Assembly (NCBI RefSeq): GCF_001894785.1
Contig: NZ_BCWW01000011.1
Span: 1-64,000, forward strand
From: Rhodococcoides fascians NBRC 12155 = LMG 3623
Lineage (GTDB): Bacteria > Actinomycetota > Actinomycetes > Mycobacteriales > Mycobacteriaceae
Direction: 5' to 3'
Length of the DNA: 64,000 bases
Under the pieces are notes generated by a model. That model worked only from the letters and a program-made list of their open reading frames with translations, made no database searches and was not told the DNA's origin. Numbering within the stretch: position 1 is the stretch's first letter; each line of letters starts with the position of its first letter. A program made the position numbers and the translations under genes. Below, in pieces: positions 43,586-52,563 of the stretch.

Positions 43586-44500
43586 ATGAAACCTTCTCCA
43601 TTGAAATACCATCGGCCGCGGTCGATCGAGGAGGCGTGCCGCATCCTGGCCGAGGTCGACGGCAAGGTGCTGGCCGGCGGTCAGTCCCTGATTCCGATGC
43701 TGTCGATGCGCCTGGCCGCTCCCGGGAACCTGATCGACATCACCGGTATCGACGGTCTCGACGACATCACCGGGTCGACCCAGTCGGGCGTCACGTTCGC
43801 GGCCCTGGCCACGCACGCGTCGCTCGCGTCGAACCGGGCTGCCGCTCAGACGCAGCCGTTGCTCGGACGGGCACTGCAGTTGGTGGCCCACGCGACCATC
43901 CGGAACCGTGGGACCACCGTCGGATCCATCGTGCATGCCGACCCGTCGGCCGAGATGCCCGCGGTCATCCGGTTGCTCGACGGTTCGGTCACGGTGCAGT
44001 CCGTCCACGGCCGCCGAGAGATCGCGGCGAAAGATCTGTTTCTCGGGCCGTTGGAGTCCTCGCTCGAGACGGACGAGATCGCCATCGCGGCAATGGTTCC
44101 CGCTGCCCGGGTCGGAGAAGGAACGGCCATCGACGAGGTTGCGCGTCGCCACGGCGACTACGCGCTCGTCGGAGTCGCGGCCCGCGTCACCGTTGCCGAG
44201 AACGCGGTACGCACCGCGCACGTCACCTATGTGTCCGCCGGAGAATTCGGCGAGGTCGTCGACTACACCGACGTCATCGGTGGGGCCGCGGTGTCCGACG
44301 CACGTGATCCGAAGTGGAACACGTTGTCCGAGGACGCACGTCGACGCGTCGAGACCGAGTCCGACATTCATGCCACCGCGGCATACCGATCCCAACTCGT
44401 CGCAGCACTGACCGCACGGGTGGTGATGGCCGCCGCAGTCGACGGCGCGTCGTCGAAGTCCGCTCACCCGCAGCACGCCGATTCCGGAGTGAACCACTGA
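43586..44500 (+). CDS. molybdenum hydroxylase FAD-binding (medium) subunit
   Basis: A 304-residue CoxM/XdhB-like subunit. The FAD motifs are VLAGGQSLIPMLSMRLA (about 31-47) and ATIRNRGTTVGSIVHADPSAE (two parts around residue 105-125). It passes electrons from the iron-sulfur subunit to an acceptor. Order is medium, small, large, with 1-base and 4-base overlaps, and then CoxG, so it is one operon. ATG 43586 is chosen and the 43535 start is rejected. By context (uracil permease before, barbiturase cluster upstream) it is a candidate part of uracil/thymine dehydrogenase (EC 1.17.99.4). Confidence 0.9.
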   Translation: MKPSPLKYHRPRSIEEACRILAEVDGKVLAGGQSLIPMLSMRLAAPGNLIDITGIDGLDDITGSTQSGVTFAALATHASLASNRAAAQTQPLLGRALQLVAHATIRNRGTTVGSIVHADPSAEMPAVIRLLDGSVTVQSVHGRREIAAKDLFLGPLESSLETDEIAIAAMVPAARVGEGTAIDEVARRHGDYALVGVAARVTVAENAVRTAHVTYVSAGEFGEVVDYTDVIGGAAVSDARDPKWNTLSEDARRRVETESDIHATAAYRSQLVAALTARVVMAAAVDGASSKSAHPQHADSGVNH

Positions 44501-45138
44501 TGAAGACAACAGATATCGAACAGCAGTTGGACGATCTGATGGCGGAGACCGGTGAACAACACGTACAGGTGACGTTCACCCTCAACGCAACCAAGCAGAC
44601 GATCGTCGTCCCGGCCCGCACTCTCGCGTCGGACGCCATCCGCCACGACCTTCGTCAGACCGGCACCCACGTCGGATGTGAGCACGGCGTGTGCGGCGCA
44701 TGCACCGTGCTTCTCGACGGCAAGCCCGTCCGGGCCTGCCTGATGCTCGCCGCCAGCCTCGAGGGGCAGACCGTCACCACGGTGGAGGGTCTCGTCGAGC
44801 CGGACGGCACTCTGCATCCCGTGCAGCAGGCCTTCAAGGACTGCCACGGTCTGCAGTGCGGTTTCTGCACACCGGGATTCGTCACCACCATCGCCGCGTT
44901 CCTCGACGAAAACGATTCACCGACGCAGGAGGAGGCCACCGAGGCCATCGCCGGCAACATCTGCCGGTGTACGGGCTATCAGAACATCAAGGCTTCGGTG
45001 CTGCGCGCCGCCGAGATCAAACGCGAACGGGCGGGCGAGTTTCCGCTCGGTCCCGACGACGAGTCGAGTCGTGCCGCACTCGACCGCAAGGTACGCGGAT
45101 CCACCAGTCCCGTCGGCGGACGGATGGGCCGAGCATGA
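44500..45138 (+). CDS. molybdenum hydroxylase 2Fe-2S (small) subunit
   Basis: A 212-residue CoxS/XdhA-type ferredoxin subunit. The plant-type cluster ligands are Cys60, Cys65, Cys68 and Cys80 (GCEHGVCGACTV). The second cluster ligands are Cys120, Cys123, Cys155 and Cys157 (CGFCTPG and CRCTGY). All eight are present, so the electron path should work. The first 20 residues (helical, acidic) and the last 40 (Asp/Glu/Arg-rich) extend beyond the usual 155-165 residues. ATG 44500 shares one base with the stop of the medium subunit. Confidence 0.92.
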   Translation: MKTTDIEQQLDDLMAETGEQHVQVTFTLNATKQTIVVPARTLASDAIRHDLRQTGTHVGCEHGVCGACTVLLDGKPVRACLMLAASLEGQTVTTVEGLVEPDGTLHPVQQAFKDCHGLQCGFCTPGFVTTIAAFLDENDSPTQEEATEAIAGNICRCTGYQNIKASVLRAAEIKRERAGEFPLGPDDESSRAALDRKVRGSTSPVGGRMGRA

Positions 45139-47615
45139 GCACCACGCGCACCGCACCGCCGCACACTCCCACCAACACCGCTCCCCTGTTCGGCCAGCCG
45201 CTGTCACGGTCGGAGGACGAGCGCCTGCTCAGCGGCAAGGGCAAGTATCTCGACGACCTCGGTCACGGCGCGCTGATCGCCGCCTTCGTGCGCTCCCCAC
45301 ACGCACATGCACGCATCACCGCCATCGATATCGACGACGCGCTGGCCATGCCGGGCGTGCACGCGGTGTACACCTACGACGATCTCGAAGCGGACTCCGC
45401 CGAGATGGCCGAAGGGCTACCGCTGCTGATTCCCCATCCGGCAATCATCGCTCCGCGCAACGGCTTCCCACTCGCCAAGGACGAGGTCAACCACGTCGGT
45501 GAGGCCATCGTCATGGTCATCGCAACGAACCGTTACGTGGCCGAGGATGCCTGCGCGGTCATCGAGGTCCGCTACGACATCCTCGACCCCGTCGTGGGCA
45601 TCGACACCGCGCGCGTCGCGGCTCGCCGAGTACACGACGACGTGCCGGACAACGTGGCCGCGCACCTGCAGCACGGTTTCGGAGACATCGACGCCGAACT
45701 TGCCGCTGCACCACACCGCATCACCCTCGACCTGAACATCGAGCGTTCAGCGGCAATGCCGATGGAGGGCAAAGGCGTCTACGCGCGCTGGGACAGTGAC
45801 GAGGAGACGCTGACCTTCTGGTCTTCCACGCAGACCTCCACGTCGGTGCGCGCGGCCGTCGCGGCGCGACTCGGCATGGCGATGAACAAGATTCACTGCA
45901 TCGCCCCGGACGTCGGTGGCGGCTTCGGCGTGAAGATCATGCACCCGTGGCCGGAAGAGGTGATGGTGACGTGGGCAGCCCGACAACTCGGCCGCGCCGG
46001 TATCTCCAACGAAGTCAAGTGGGTCGAGGACCGCCGCGAGCACTTCATCTCGAGTGCGCACGAACGTGCACAGGTCCAAGAGGTCACCCTCGGTTTCGAC
46101 GACGAGGGACGGCTGCTGGCCTTCGACTTCACCGTCTGGCACGACAACGGTGCATACCTGCCGTACGGCATCATCGTGCTGATCAACACCGCGACGCAGG
46201 TGCTCGGGCCCTACAAGCCGGTCTCGTTCCGCTGCAACGGTTATTCGCTGTACACCAACACCGTCATCGTCATTCCGTATCGAGGAGCAGGCCGCCCGCA
46301 GGGTGTGTTCGCGATGGAACGCTCGATGGACGCCATCGCCCAGTACCTCGGCAAGGACCGGCTCGAGGTCCGCGAGAAGAACCTCATCAGGCCCGAGGAG
46401 ATGCCCTACGACTTCGGTTTGATGTTCCAGGACGGTCGCCCGTTGATCTACGACACCGGCGACTACCAGGCCGGGATCGACAAGCTCAAGGCCCTGATCG
46501 ACTGGGACGGCTTCCCCGAATACAAGAAGCAGGCTGCAGCGCAGGGCCGCACCGTCGGTATCGGTGTCGGTGCCTACGTCGAGGGCACCGGCCCGGGGCC
46601 GTACGAGGGCGCGCACGTGCTCATCGAGAACTCGGGAAAGATCAAGGGCGCAACGGGCTTGACGACGCAGGGCCAGGGCCATCAGACGACGTTCGCGCAG
46701 ATCGTCGCCGATGACCTGGGTGTCTCCATCGCCGACGTCGAGATCACCACCGGCGATACTCGTCGATTCGGTTATGCCGTCGGCACATTCGCCTCTCGCG
46801 GTGCAGTGATGTCCGGTTCGGCGTTCCACGTGGCCGCGCAGATGGTCGCCGAGAAAGCGAAGGTCATCGCCGGGCGCGCCCTCGATCTCGACCCCGTCGA
46901 GCTCGAATTGCGCGGGGGCTACGTCTGCAAGATCGGCACCGAACCCGGAGCAGAGGGCACGTCCATCTCCCTCGGTGTTGTTGCCGTACTGTCCAATCCG
47001 CTGCGTTATGCCTTCGACAAGGAGTCGAGGCAGGCCACCGGGTTCGCGAAGATGGACACCGACATGACGATCCCGCCGGTGCCGGAGGGCGAACAGCCGG
47101 GCCTCGAAGCCACCGGTTACTACTCTCCCCCGCGCTCGACGTTCGCGTCGGGCATCCACGCGGCGATCGTCGAGACCGATCCGGTGACGGCCGAGATCCA
47201 CGTCGAGCGGTACGCAGTGGTGCACGACTGCGGCAACGTCATCAACCCTCGGATCGTCGAGGGCCAGATTCACGGCGGCGTCGCCCAGGGAATCGGCGGA
47301 GCGTTGTACGAGAAGATCGCCTACGACGAGCACGGGCAACTCCTGAACGCCTCGTTCATGGACTTCCTGATGCCGTTCGTCACCGAAGTTCCCGAGACGA
47401 TCGAGATGGACCACACCGTCACCCCGTCCGGGCTCAATCCGTTGGGCATGAAGGGTGCCGGCGAAGCCGGCGTCATCCCCACCAGCGCCGTCATCGCGGC
47501 CGCTGTCGAAGATGCCGAGGGCTTTTCGATCACCTCGATGCCCATTTCACCGTCCGACCTGTACGAGCTGCGGCTGACCCACGCGGTCGCTCAGACAACC
47601 GAGGAGATTTCATGA
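45135..47615 (+). CDS. molybdenum hydroxylase large (Mo-binding) subunit, candidate uracil/thymine dehydrogenase
   Basis: An 826-residue Mo-cofactor subunit of the xanthine dehydrogenase/CO dehydrogenase family. The catalytic glutamate is Glu777 in KGAGEAGVIPT, and the Mo-pterin segments APDVGGGFGVK and GQGHQTTFAQI are present. The loop that in form I CO dehydrogenase reads AYxCSFR is here PYRGAGR (residues 381-387), so CO oxidation is not expected. The substrate is inferred from neighbours: hydroxylation of uracil to barbiturate, or thymine to 5-methylbarbiturate. ATG 45135 overlaps the small-subunit stop. Confidence 0.9.
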   Translation: MSTTRTAPPHTPTNTAPLFGQPLSRSEDERLLSGKGKYLDDLGHGALIAAFVRSPHAHARITAIDIDDALAMPGVHAVYTYDDLEADSAEMAEGLPLLIPHPAIIAPRNGFPLAKDEVNHVGEAIVMVIATNRYVAEDACAVIEVRYDILDPVVGIDTARVAARRVHDDVPDNVAAHLQHGFGDIDAELAAAPHRITLDLNIERSAAMPMEGKGVYARWDSDEETLTFWSSTQTSTSVRAAVAARLGMAMNKIHCIAPDVGGGFGVKIMHPWPEEVMVTWAARQLGRAGISNEVKWVEDRREHFISSAHERAQVQEVTLGFDDEGRLLAFDFTVWHDNGAYLPYGIIVLINTATQVLGPYKPVSFRCNGYSLYTNTVIVIPYRGAGRPQGVFAMERSMDAIAQYLGKDRLEVREKNLIRPEEMPYDFGLMFQDGRPLIYDTGDYQAGIDKLKALIDWDGFPEYKKQAAAQGRTVGIGVGAYVEGTGPGPYEGAHVLIENSGKIKGATGLTTQGQGHQTTFAQIVADDLGVSIADVEITTGDTRRFGYAVGTFASRGAVMSGSAFHVAAQMVAEKAKVIAGRALDLDPVELELRGGYVCKIGTEPGAEGTSISLGVVAVLSNPLRYAFDKESRQATGFAKMDTDMTIPPVPEGEQPGLEATGYYSPPRSTFASGIHAAIVETDPVTAEIHVERYAVVHDCGNVINPRIVEGQIHGGVAQGIGGALYEKIAYDEHGQLLNASFMDFLMPFVTEVPETIEMDHTVTPSGLNPLGMKGAGEAGVIPTSAVIAAAVEDAEGFSITSMPISPSDLYELRLTHAVAQTTEEIS

Positions 47616-48274
47616 GAATCGCAGGAACCGCCACGCTGGCCGCACCTCCCGCCGAGGTGTACGACAGCATGCAGGACGGCCGGGTACTGGCCGCAACCAT
47701 CCCCGGAGTGCAGTCCCTCGAGCAGTTGAGCGACGATCACTACAAGCTCTCGATCACCGCAGGCGTCGCCGCCATCAAGGGCACCTACGACGGTGAAGTT
47801 GTCCTCTCGCAACAGAATCGGCCCGAATCGTTCGTCATGACCGCCTCCGGTGCCGGCGCACCGGGCACGGTGCGCGCCGACGTCACCATCAAGCTCGAGC
47901 CCACCGAAGGCGGCGGCACGATGCTCAGCTACGACGCCGACGCCGTGGTCGGCGGCATGGTCGGCGGGGTCGGTCAGCGCATGATCACCGGCGTCGCAAA
48001 GAAGATGGCCGGAGTGTTCTTCAACGGCCTCGACGGCGTCATCGCCAACGGGGTGCCGGAGGCCGCTGCTGCGCCCGCGGAGGTATCAGCCAGCGATTCC
48101 GGCACCACCCCCACTGCCCTGCCTGTCGCGGCCGGACGCGCTGTGAGTGCCGGTGCACCCGTCGCCGCGCAGTCCGTCCGCGGCACCCTGCTGGCCGCCG
48201 CAGCCGGCGCAGGCTTCGCACTGGCCGGAGTCGTGTTGGGCGGACTGCTCACTCGCTCGTCCTGTCACCGGTAA
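47612..48274 (+). CDS. CoxG-like SRPBCC protein with C-terminal membrane anchor
   Basis: A 220-residue carbon-monoxide-dehydrogenase subunit G-type protein. Residues 1-145 are the SRPBCC fold (IAGTATLAAPPAEVYDSMQD, IPGVQSLEQL). An Ala/Thr-rich linker leads to a hydrophobic helix at about 187-212. CoxG proteins recruit the CO dehydrogenase to the membrane, so this one may link the dehydrogenase to quinone reduction, in line with the non-NAD acceptor of EC 1.17.99.4. Its ATG overlaps the large-subunit stop by four bases. Confidence 0.88.
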   Translation: MRIAGTATLAAPPAEVYDSMQDGRVLAATIPGVQSLEQLSDDHYKLSITAGVAAIKGTYDGEVVLSQQNRPESFVMTASGAGAPGTVRADVTIKLEPTEGGGTMLSYDADAVVGGMVGGVGQRMITGVAKKMAGVFFNGLDGVIANGVPEAAAAPAEVSASDSGTTPTALPVAAGRAVSAGAPVAAQSVRGTLLAAAAGAGFALAGVVLGGLLTRSSCHR

Positions 48275-48293
48275 CTTCGCGCCGTCACGGCTC

Positions 48294-48344
48294 ACGACAA
48301 AGGCCGCTCATCCCCAGCCATCGGGGGTGAGCGGCCTTTGTCGT
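48294..48344 (+). terminator. very strong terminator after the molybdenum hydroxylase operon
   Basis: The arms at 48294-48310 and 48328-48344 are perfectly complementary over 17 bases (ACGACAAAGGCCGCTCA and its complement). Pairing continues into the loop with CCCC/GGGG to give about 22 bp and a seven-base loop. It lies 20 bases after the coxG stop and separates that operon from hyuA. Confidence 0.85.
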
Positions 48345-48405
48345 TGCAAGTACTGCCAATTCGACGCCGGTGCAGGGCGCGCGAAGCTCAAATGCTCGGC
48401 TGGAG

Positions 48406-48424
48406 TTTGGCACCTTGTGCCAAA
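48406..48424. promoter_or_regulatory. pyrimidine-cluster inverted repeat, copy 3
   Basis: TTTGGCACCTTGTGCCAAA is a perfect 8-bp inverted repeat with three central bases, 100 bases before the hyuA start and just after the terminator. It is the best-conserved example of the GGCA-N5-TGCC element. Confidence 0.65.
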
Positions 48425-48523
48425 GATACTGAGACGCAGAACGGGTCGAATGTGAGTACACGTCAGGTACCCGCCGATCCGATCAACGGACGCGTGGCCT
48501 ACGAACCATATCGAGGAGGAAGC

Positions 48524-50623
48524 GTGGAACCACGAAAGATTCGGGTCGGTATCGACACCGGTGGCACATTCACCGACGTCGTGGCAGTGGACGAGGAGTC
48601 TGGAGCCATGGTGACCACCAAGACTCCGTCGACGCCGAGTGATCCGGCCGAGGGATTCCTGACCGGCATCGACAAGGTACTCCGCCAGCTCGGCGTATCC
48701 GGCGATTCGCTCAGCGCCGTCAGCCATGGCACCACCGTCGCCACCAACAAGCTGCTCGAAGGCAAGGTGGAGAACCTGGGGTTCATCACCACCGAGGGCT
48801 ACGAGCACGTACTCGAGATCGCGCGCCAGTCGGTACCCGACGGCTACGGCAACTCGTACTTCTGGGTCAAGCCCGATCGCATCGTGCCCGCACACCGCGT
48901 CCGCACCATCCGCGGCCGGCTCTCGTTTGACGGCAACGAGATTCGCCCTCTCAACGACGACGACGTACGCGCGGCAGCAGCATTCTTCAAGGCAGAGGGC
49001 GTCAAGACCCTCGGCGTCTGCCTGGTGCACTCCTATGCCAACCCCGATCACGAGCAGCGCGTCCGCGACATCCTTCTCGAGGAATACCCCGAGGCGACGG
49101 TCTCCATCTCCACCGAGGTACTGCGTGAGTACCGCGAATTCGAGCGCGCCATCACCACATTGGTCGACGCGGCCGTGAAGCCGAACATTCGCAGCTACGT
49201 CAACAACATCGCGAACCGCCTGCGGGAGTTCGCCACCGAATCCGGTGATGCACGCGATGTGCCGTTCTACGTCATGAAGTCCAACGGCGGCGTCCTGTCC
49301 GCCAAAGAGGTTGTGCACCAGCCCATCACCACCGTGCTGTCGGGACCGGCCGCCGGCGCGCTGGGTGCGGCCCTGGTGGCCAGCGCTGCAGGTGTCGAAC
49401 AGGTGTTGACCTGCGACGGCGGCGGCACCTCCACCGACGTGACCGTCGTGGTCCGCGGCGAGCCCGCGCTCACCACCGAGGGACGCGTCGGCAACTACCC
49501 GTCGAAGATCCCGATGATCGACGTCGTCACCGTCGGCGCAGGCGGCGGCTCGATCGCCTGGATGACACCCGAGGGCACGCTGCGCGTCGGGCCACATTCG
49601 GCCGGTGCCGATCCCGGGCCCATGTGTTACGGAAACGGCGGCTCCGCGCCCACCATCACCGATGCCCACGTCCTGCTCGGCCGCATTCCACCCCACCTGC
49701 TCGGCGGCGAGATCCCCCTCGATACCGACCTGGCACGCAAGGGCATCGAAGACCTCGCGCAACAGCTCTCGCTCGAAGTCGAAGCTTGCGGCACCGGCAT
49801 CCTCGAGGTCTCGGCCTGGAACCAGGCCAACGCGCTGCGGCAGATCTCGGTCAAGCGTGGCCTCGACGTCCGCGACTTCACCCTCGTCACGTTCGGCGGC
49901 TCCGGGTCGTTGCTCGCCTGCCGCCTGGTGGACATCCTGGGTCTGAAAGACGTTCTGGTACCGCTGAACCCGGGCAACGTCTCGGCATTCGGTCTGCTGA
50001 CCGTCGATGTGCGCAACGACTACGTGCAGACGCACGTCAGCCGGCACGACCGTCTGCGCGCGGAGGATCTGGAATCGGAGCTGGCAGTGCTGGCATCTCG
50101 GGCCGACGAGGCGCTCGCCGGTGAGGGCTTCGCGGCCGAGGATCGTCGCTACGCACGCTCGGCCGACCTGCGCTACTTCGGTCAGGCCTTCGAGGTGCGC
50201 GTACCGATCGCCGACGGCGAGATCACCCAGGCGACCATCGATCAGGCCGCCGAGGCTTTCCACGAAGCGCACCGTGAGCTGTACGGCTACGACTTCCGCG
50301 GAGATCAGAGTCAGTTCGTCGAGTGGGTCAACCTGCGGGTCAGCGGTATCGGCCCCATCAAGCGCCCCGTGCTCTCGGAGATCGCCGCCGGCACCGGAGC
50401 CGAAAGTGCCCGCACCGGAACGCGTCAGGCGTACTTCGACGGTTGGCACGAGACCGCGATCTACAGCCGTGCGGATCTCGGTGCCGGTGACACGATCACC
50501 GGCCCGGCCGTCATCGAAGAATTCAGCTCCACCGTGCCGATCGATCCGGGCTTCTCCGCCCGCATCGACACGTTCGGCAACGTCCGCATCACCCGCACTC
50601 TCGACTCGAACGGAGCGAACTGA
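48524..50623 (+). CDS. hyuA: hydantoinase A / 5-oxoprolinase-family ATP-dependent hydrolase subunit
   Basis: A 699-residue HyuA protein. The N-terminal ATPase motif is GIDTGGTFTDVV, with SGPAAGALGAALVA and CDGGGTSTDVTV as further phosphate-binding loops of the actin-like fold. Family members are ATP-dependent hydantoinases, 5-oxoprolinases or acetone/acetophenone carboxylases. GTG 48524 follows GAGGAGGA. It overlaps hyuB by one base. In this cluster an ATP-driven opening of a pyrimidine-derived ring such as 5-methylbarbiturate, or an unrelated hydantoin, is possible; the substrate is not established. Confidence 0.9.
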   Translation: MEPRKIRVGIDTGGTFTDVVAVDEESGAMVTTKTPSTPSDPAEGFLTGIDKVLRQLGVSGDSLSAVSHGTTVATNKLLEGKVENLGFITTEGYEHVLEIARQSVPDGYGNSYFWVKPDRIVPAHRVRTIRGRLSFDGNEIRPLNDDDVRAAAAFFKAEGVKTLGVCLVHSYANPDHEQRVRDILLEEYPEATVSISTEVLREYREFERAITTLVDAAVKPNIRSYVNNIANRLREFATESGDARDVPFYVMKSNGGVLSAKEVVHQPITTVLSGPAAGALGAALVASAAGVEQVLTCDGGGTSTDVTVVVRGEPALTTEGRVGNYPSKIPMIDVVTVGAGGGSIAWMTPEGTLRVGPHSAGADPGPMCYGNGGSAPTITDAHVLLGRIPPHLLGGEIPLDTDLARKGIEDLAQQLSLEVEACGTGILEVSAWNQANALRQISVKRGLDVRDFTLVTFGGSGSLLACRLVDILGLKDVLVPLNPGNVSAFGLLTVDVRNDYVQTHVSRHDRLRAEDLESELAVLASRADEALAGEGFAAEDRRYARSADLRYFGQAFEVRVPIADGEITQATIDQAAEAFHEAHRELYGYDFRGDQSQFVEWVNLRVSGIGPIKRPVLSEIAAGTGAESARTGTRQAYFDGWHETAIYSRADLGAGDTITGPAVIEEFSSTVPIDPGFSARIDTFGNVRITRTLDSNGAN

Positions 50624-52554
50624 TGACCGTCATCGACATGGTGAACAACAAGCCCTACCGGCTTTCTCCGGTCGACGCGCCTGCGCCTGATCCCGTTCTC
50701 GTCGAGATAGTGGCCGGCTACCTCGCAAGCGTCGAAATGGAAGTGGAGACCGCCATTTCACGGACGTCGCGGTCACCGATGATTCGTGACGCCCACGATT
50801 TCCGCGCCGGAATTCACGACCGCAATCTGCGCAAGCTGACGGGGCGTTCCTACTCCGCGTTGGTGCATCCGGTGGCTCGCGACTTCCCGCTCGAGACCAT
50901 GAAGCCGGGCGACGTCTACTTCCACAACGACGTCTATCTCTCCGAGGGTGGCATCGGCCACCTGCCCGATCTCTGTGTCACTGTGCCGGTGTTCGCTACC
51001 AAGCCCGGCGACACAGAGCCGTCGGTCGTTGCTTTCGTGCAGGCCTTCGGCCATCACGACGACATCGGCGGCTGCTGCCCCGGCTCCATGCCGTCCGGTG
51101 CGACCACCGTGTACGAAGAGGGCCTGATGGTTCCGCCGATCAAGCTGTGGGATCAGGGCGTACCCAACCAGGCTGCGTTGACGATCATGACGCGCAACTC
51201 ACGCATGCCCGACGCGTTGGCCGCCGATCTCGACGCCGAATGCTCGGCGTGCCTCATGGGTGCCCGGCGAATGACGGAGCTGTACGAGCGCTACGGCATC
51301 GACACCGTCGAGGCGTGCTTCGACTCGATGATGGATGCCACCACCGAGATCTACCGTCGCGAGATCCTGAGCAAGATCCCCAAGGGTGAATACACCTGGG
51401 AGGACTACGCCGAGCACGACGGCGTCGACGAGCCGATGCTGCACGTTCAGCGGATCACGTTGACCAAAACCGGCCCCGAGGACGAGCGCGGCGAGCGCCT
51501 CATCCTCGACTTCACCGGCACCGGGCCGCAGGCCAAGGGCCCGATCAACCACTGTGGTGATTACGCGGACGGCAACTTCCTGGCCAAATGGCTTGCGCCG
51601 GTGCTCCGCAACCTCGCGGACTCCCCCGAGCGTATGGCCGAGCTCGACGTCAACGAGGGCGTCATCCCGCTGATCGAGATGAAGTTCCCCGAAAAGGGCA
51701 CGCTCATCACCCCGATCTTCCCGGCCCCGACCAACGCTCGGACGTTCGTCATCCTGCGTCTGCTCGGTGTGCTCGCCGGCGTCGTGGCAAAAGCTGTGGA
51801 CGGCAACATGCCTGCCGATCAGGAAACCATCCGCTACACGGGCGTGTACGGCGACGACTTCGACGGCAACTCGTACCTCATGCGTGAGGTGCTCGGCGGC
51901 GGCTCTGGTGGACGGCACTACGCGGACGGTGAAGACACCATCCACGTCGTACCCGATTCCCGGAACCTGCCCACCGAGTTCACCGAGAGCCGCTTCCCGT
52001 TCATCGTCGAAAAGCTCGGCTTGGCCAAGGATTCCGGCGGTGCCGGACGCTACCGCGGCGGCCTCGGTTACGAGAAGCACATCCGGATGCTCAAGGATGC
52101 GCACTTCATGTCCATCGCCGACCGTTCGATTCTCGCGTGCTGGGGCGTCAAGGGCGGTAAGGCCGGCGGATCGTTCTCCGTAACGCTGAATCCGGGCCAG
52201 CCCAACGAGCGTGAATTCGACGCGTTGACCGATGCCGAGCCGATCCTGGCGGGCGACACCATCCGTATCCGCACGACGGGTGGCGGCGGCTGGGGCGATC
52301 CGTTGGAGCGTCCCATCGAATCCGTCGAGCAGGACGTGCTGTGGGGCAAAGTCTCTCGCGAGTTCGCGGCCACGGACTACGGCGTCGTGATTGCCGAGGG
52401 CACAGCGACCGCGGATGTAGAAGCATCGGAGAAGCTCCGCGCAGAGATGCGCAATGCACGCGGCCTCGATGAGCCGTTCTTCGATCGTGGGCCCGGTTAC
52501 GAACGCCTCTCCGGTGGCGCGAAGTTCGCCGAGTACGACTTCATCGATCGCTGA
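50623..52554 (+). CDS. hyuB: hydantoinase B / oxoprolinase-family subunit
   Basis: A 643-residue HyuB protein, partner of HyuA. Typical segments are RDAHDFRAGIHDRNLRKLTG, FHNDVYLSEGGIGHLPDLCV (20-residue blocks), CCPGSMPSGATTVYEEGL, and a C-terminal RTTGGGGWGDPLERP. The pair should form a single ATP-dependent enzyme. The start is coupled to the hyuA stop. The C-terminus extends about 60 residues past the GGGGWGDP motif, as in many actinobacterial homologues. Confidence 0.9.
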   Translation: MTVIDMVNNKPYRLSPVDAPAPDPVLVEIVAGYLASVEMEVETAISRTSRSPMIRDAHDFRAGIHDRNLRKLTGRSYSALVHPVARDFPLETMKPGDVYFHNDVYLSEGGIGHLPDLCVTVPVFATKPGDTEPSVVAFVQAFGHHDDIGGCCPGSMPSGATTVYEEGLMVPPIKLWDQGVPNQAALTIMTRNSRMPDALAADLDAECSACLMGARRMTELYERYGIDTVEACFDSMMDATTEIYRREILSKIPKGEYTWEDYAEHDGVDEPMLHVQRITLTKTGPEDERGERLILDFTGTGPQAKGPINHCGDYADGNFLAKWLAPVLRNLADSPERMAELDVNEGVIPLIEMKFPEKGTLITPIFPAPTNARTFVILRLLGVLAGVVAKAVDGNMPADQETIRYTGVYGDDFDGNSYLMREVLGGGSGGRHYADGEDTIHVVPDSRNLPTEFTESRFPFIVEKLGLAKDSGGAGRYRGGLGYEKHIRMLKDAHFMSIADRSILACWGVKGGKAGGSFSVTLNPGQPNEREFDALTDAEPILAGDTIRIRTTGGGGWGDPLERPIESVEQDVLWGKVSREFAATDYGVVIAEGTATADVEASEKLRAEMRNARGLDEPFFDRGPGYERLSGGAKFAEYDFIDR

Positions 52555-52563
52555 GATTCACTG

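Noticed and set aside
45747-47414. A 555-codon minus-strand frame
   Set aside because: Shadow of the molybdenum hydroxylase large subunit; the translation shows no family features.
43586-48274. Aerobic carbon monoxide dehydrogenase
   Set aside because: The gene order and CoxG fit, but the large subunit lacks the AYxCSFR active-site loop (PYRGAGR instead) and the neighbours are pyrimidine genes.
48308-50449. A 713-codon open frame on the minus strand
   Set aside because: It is antisense to hyuA, whose family motifs are intact. Long antisense frames are common in high-GC codon-biased genes.
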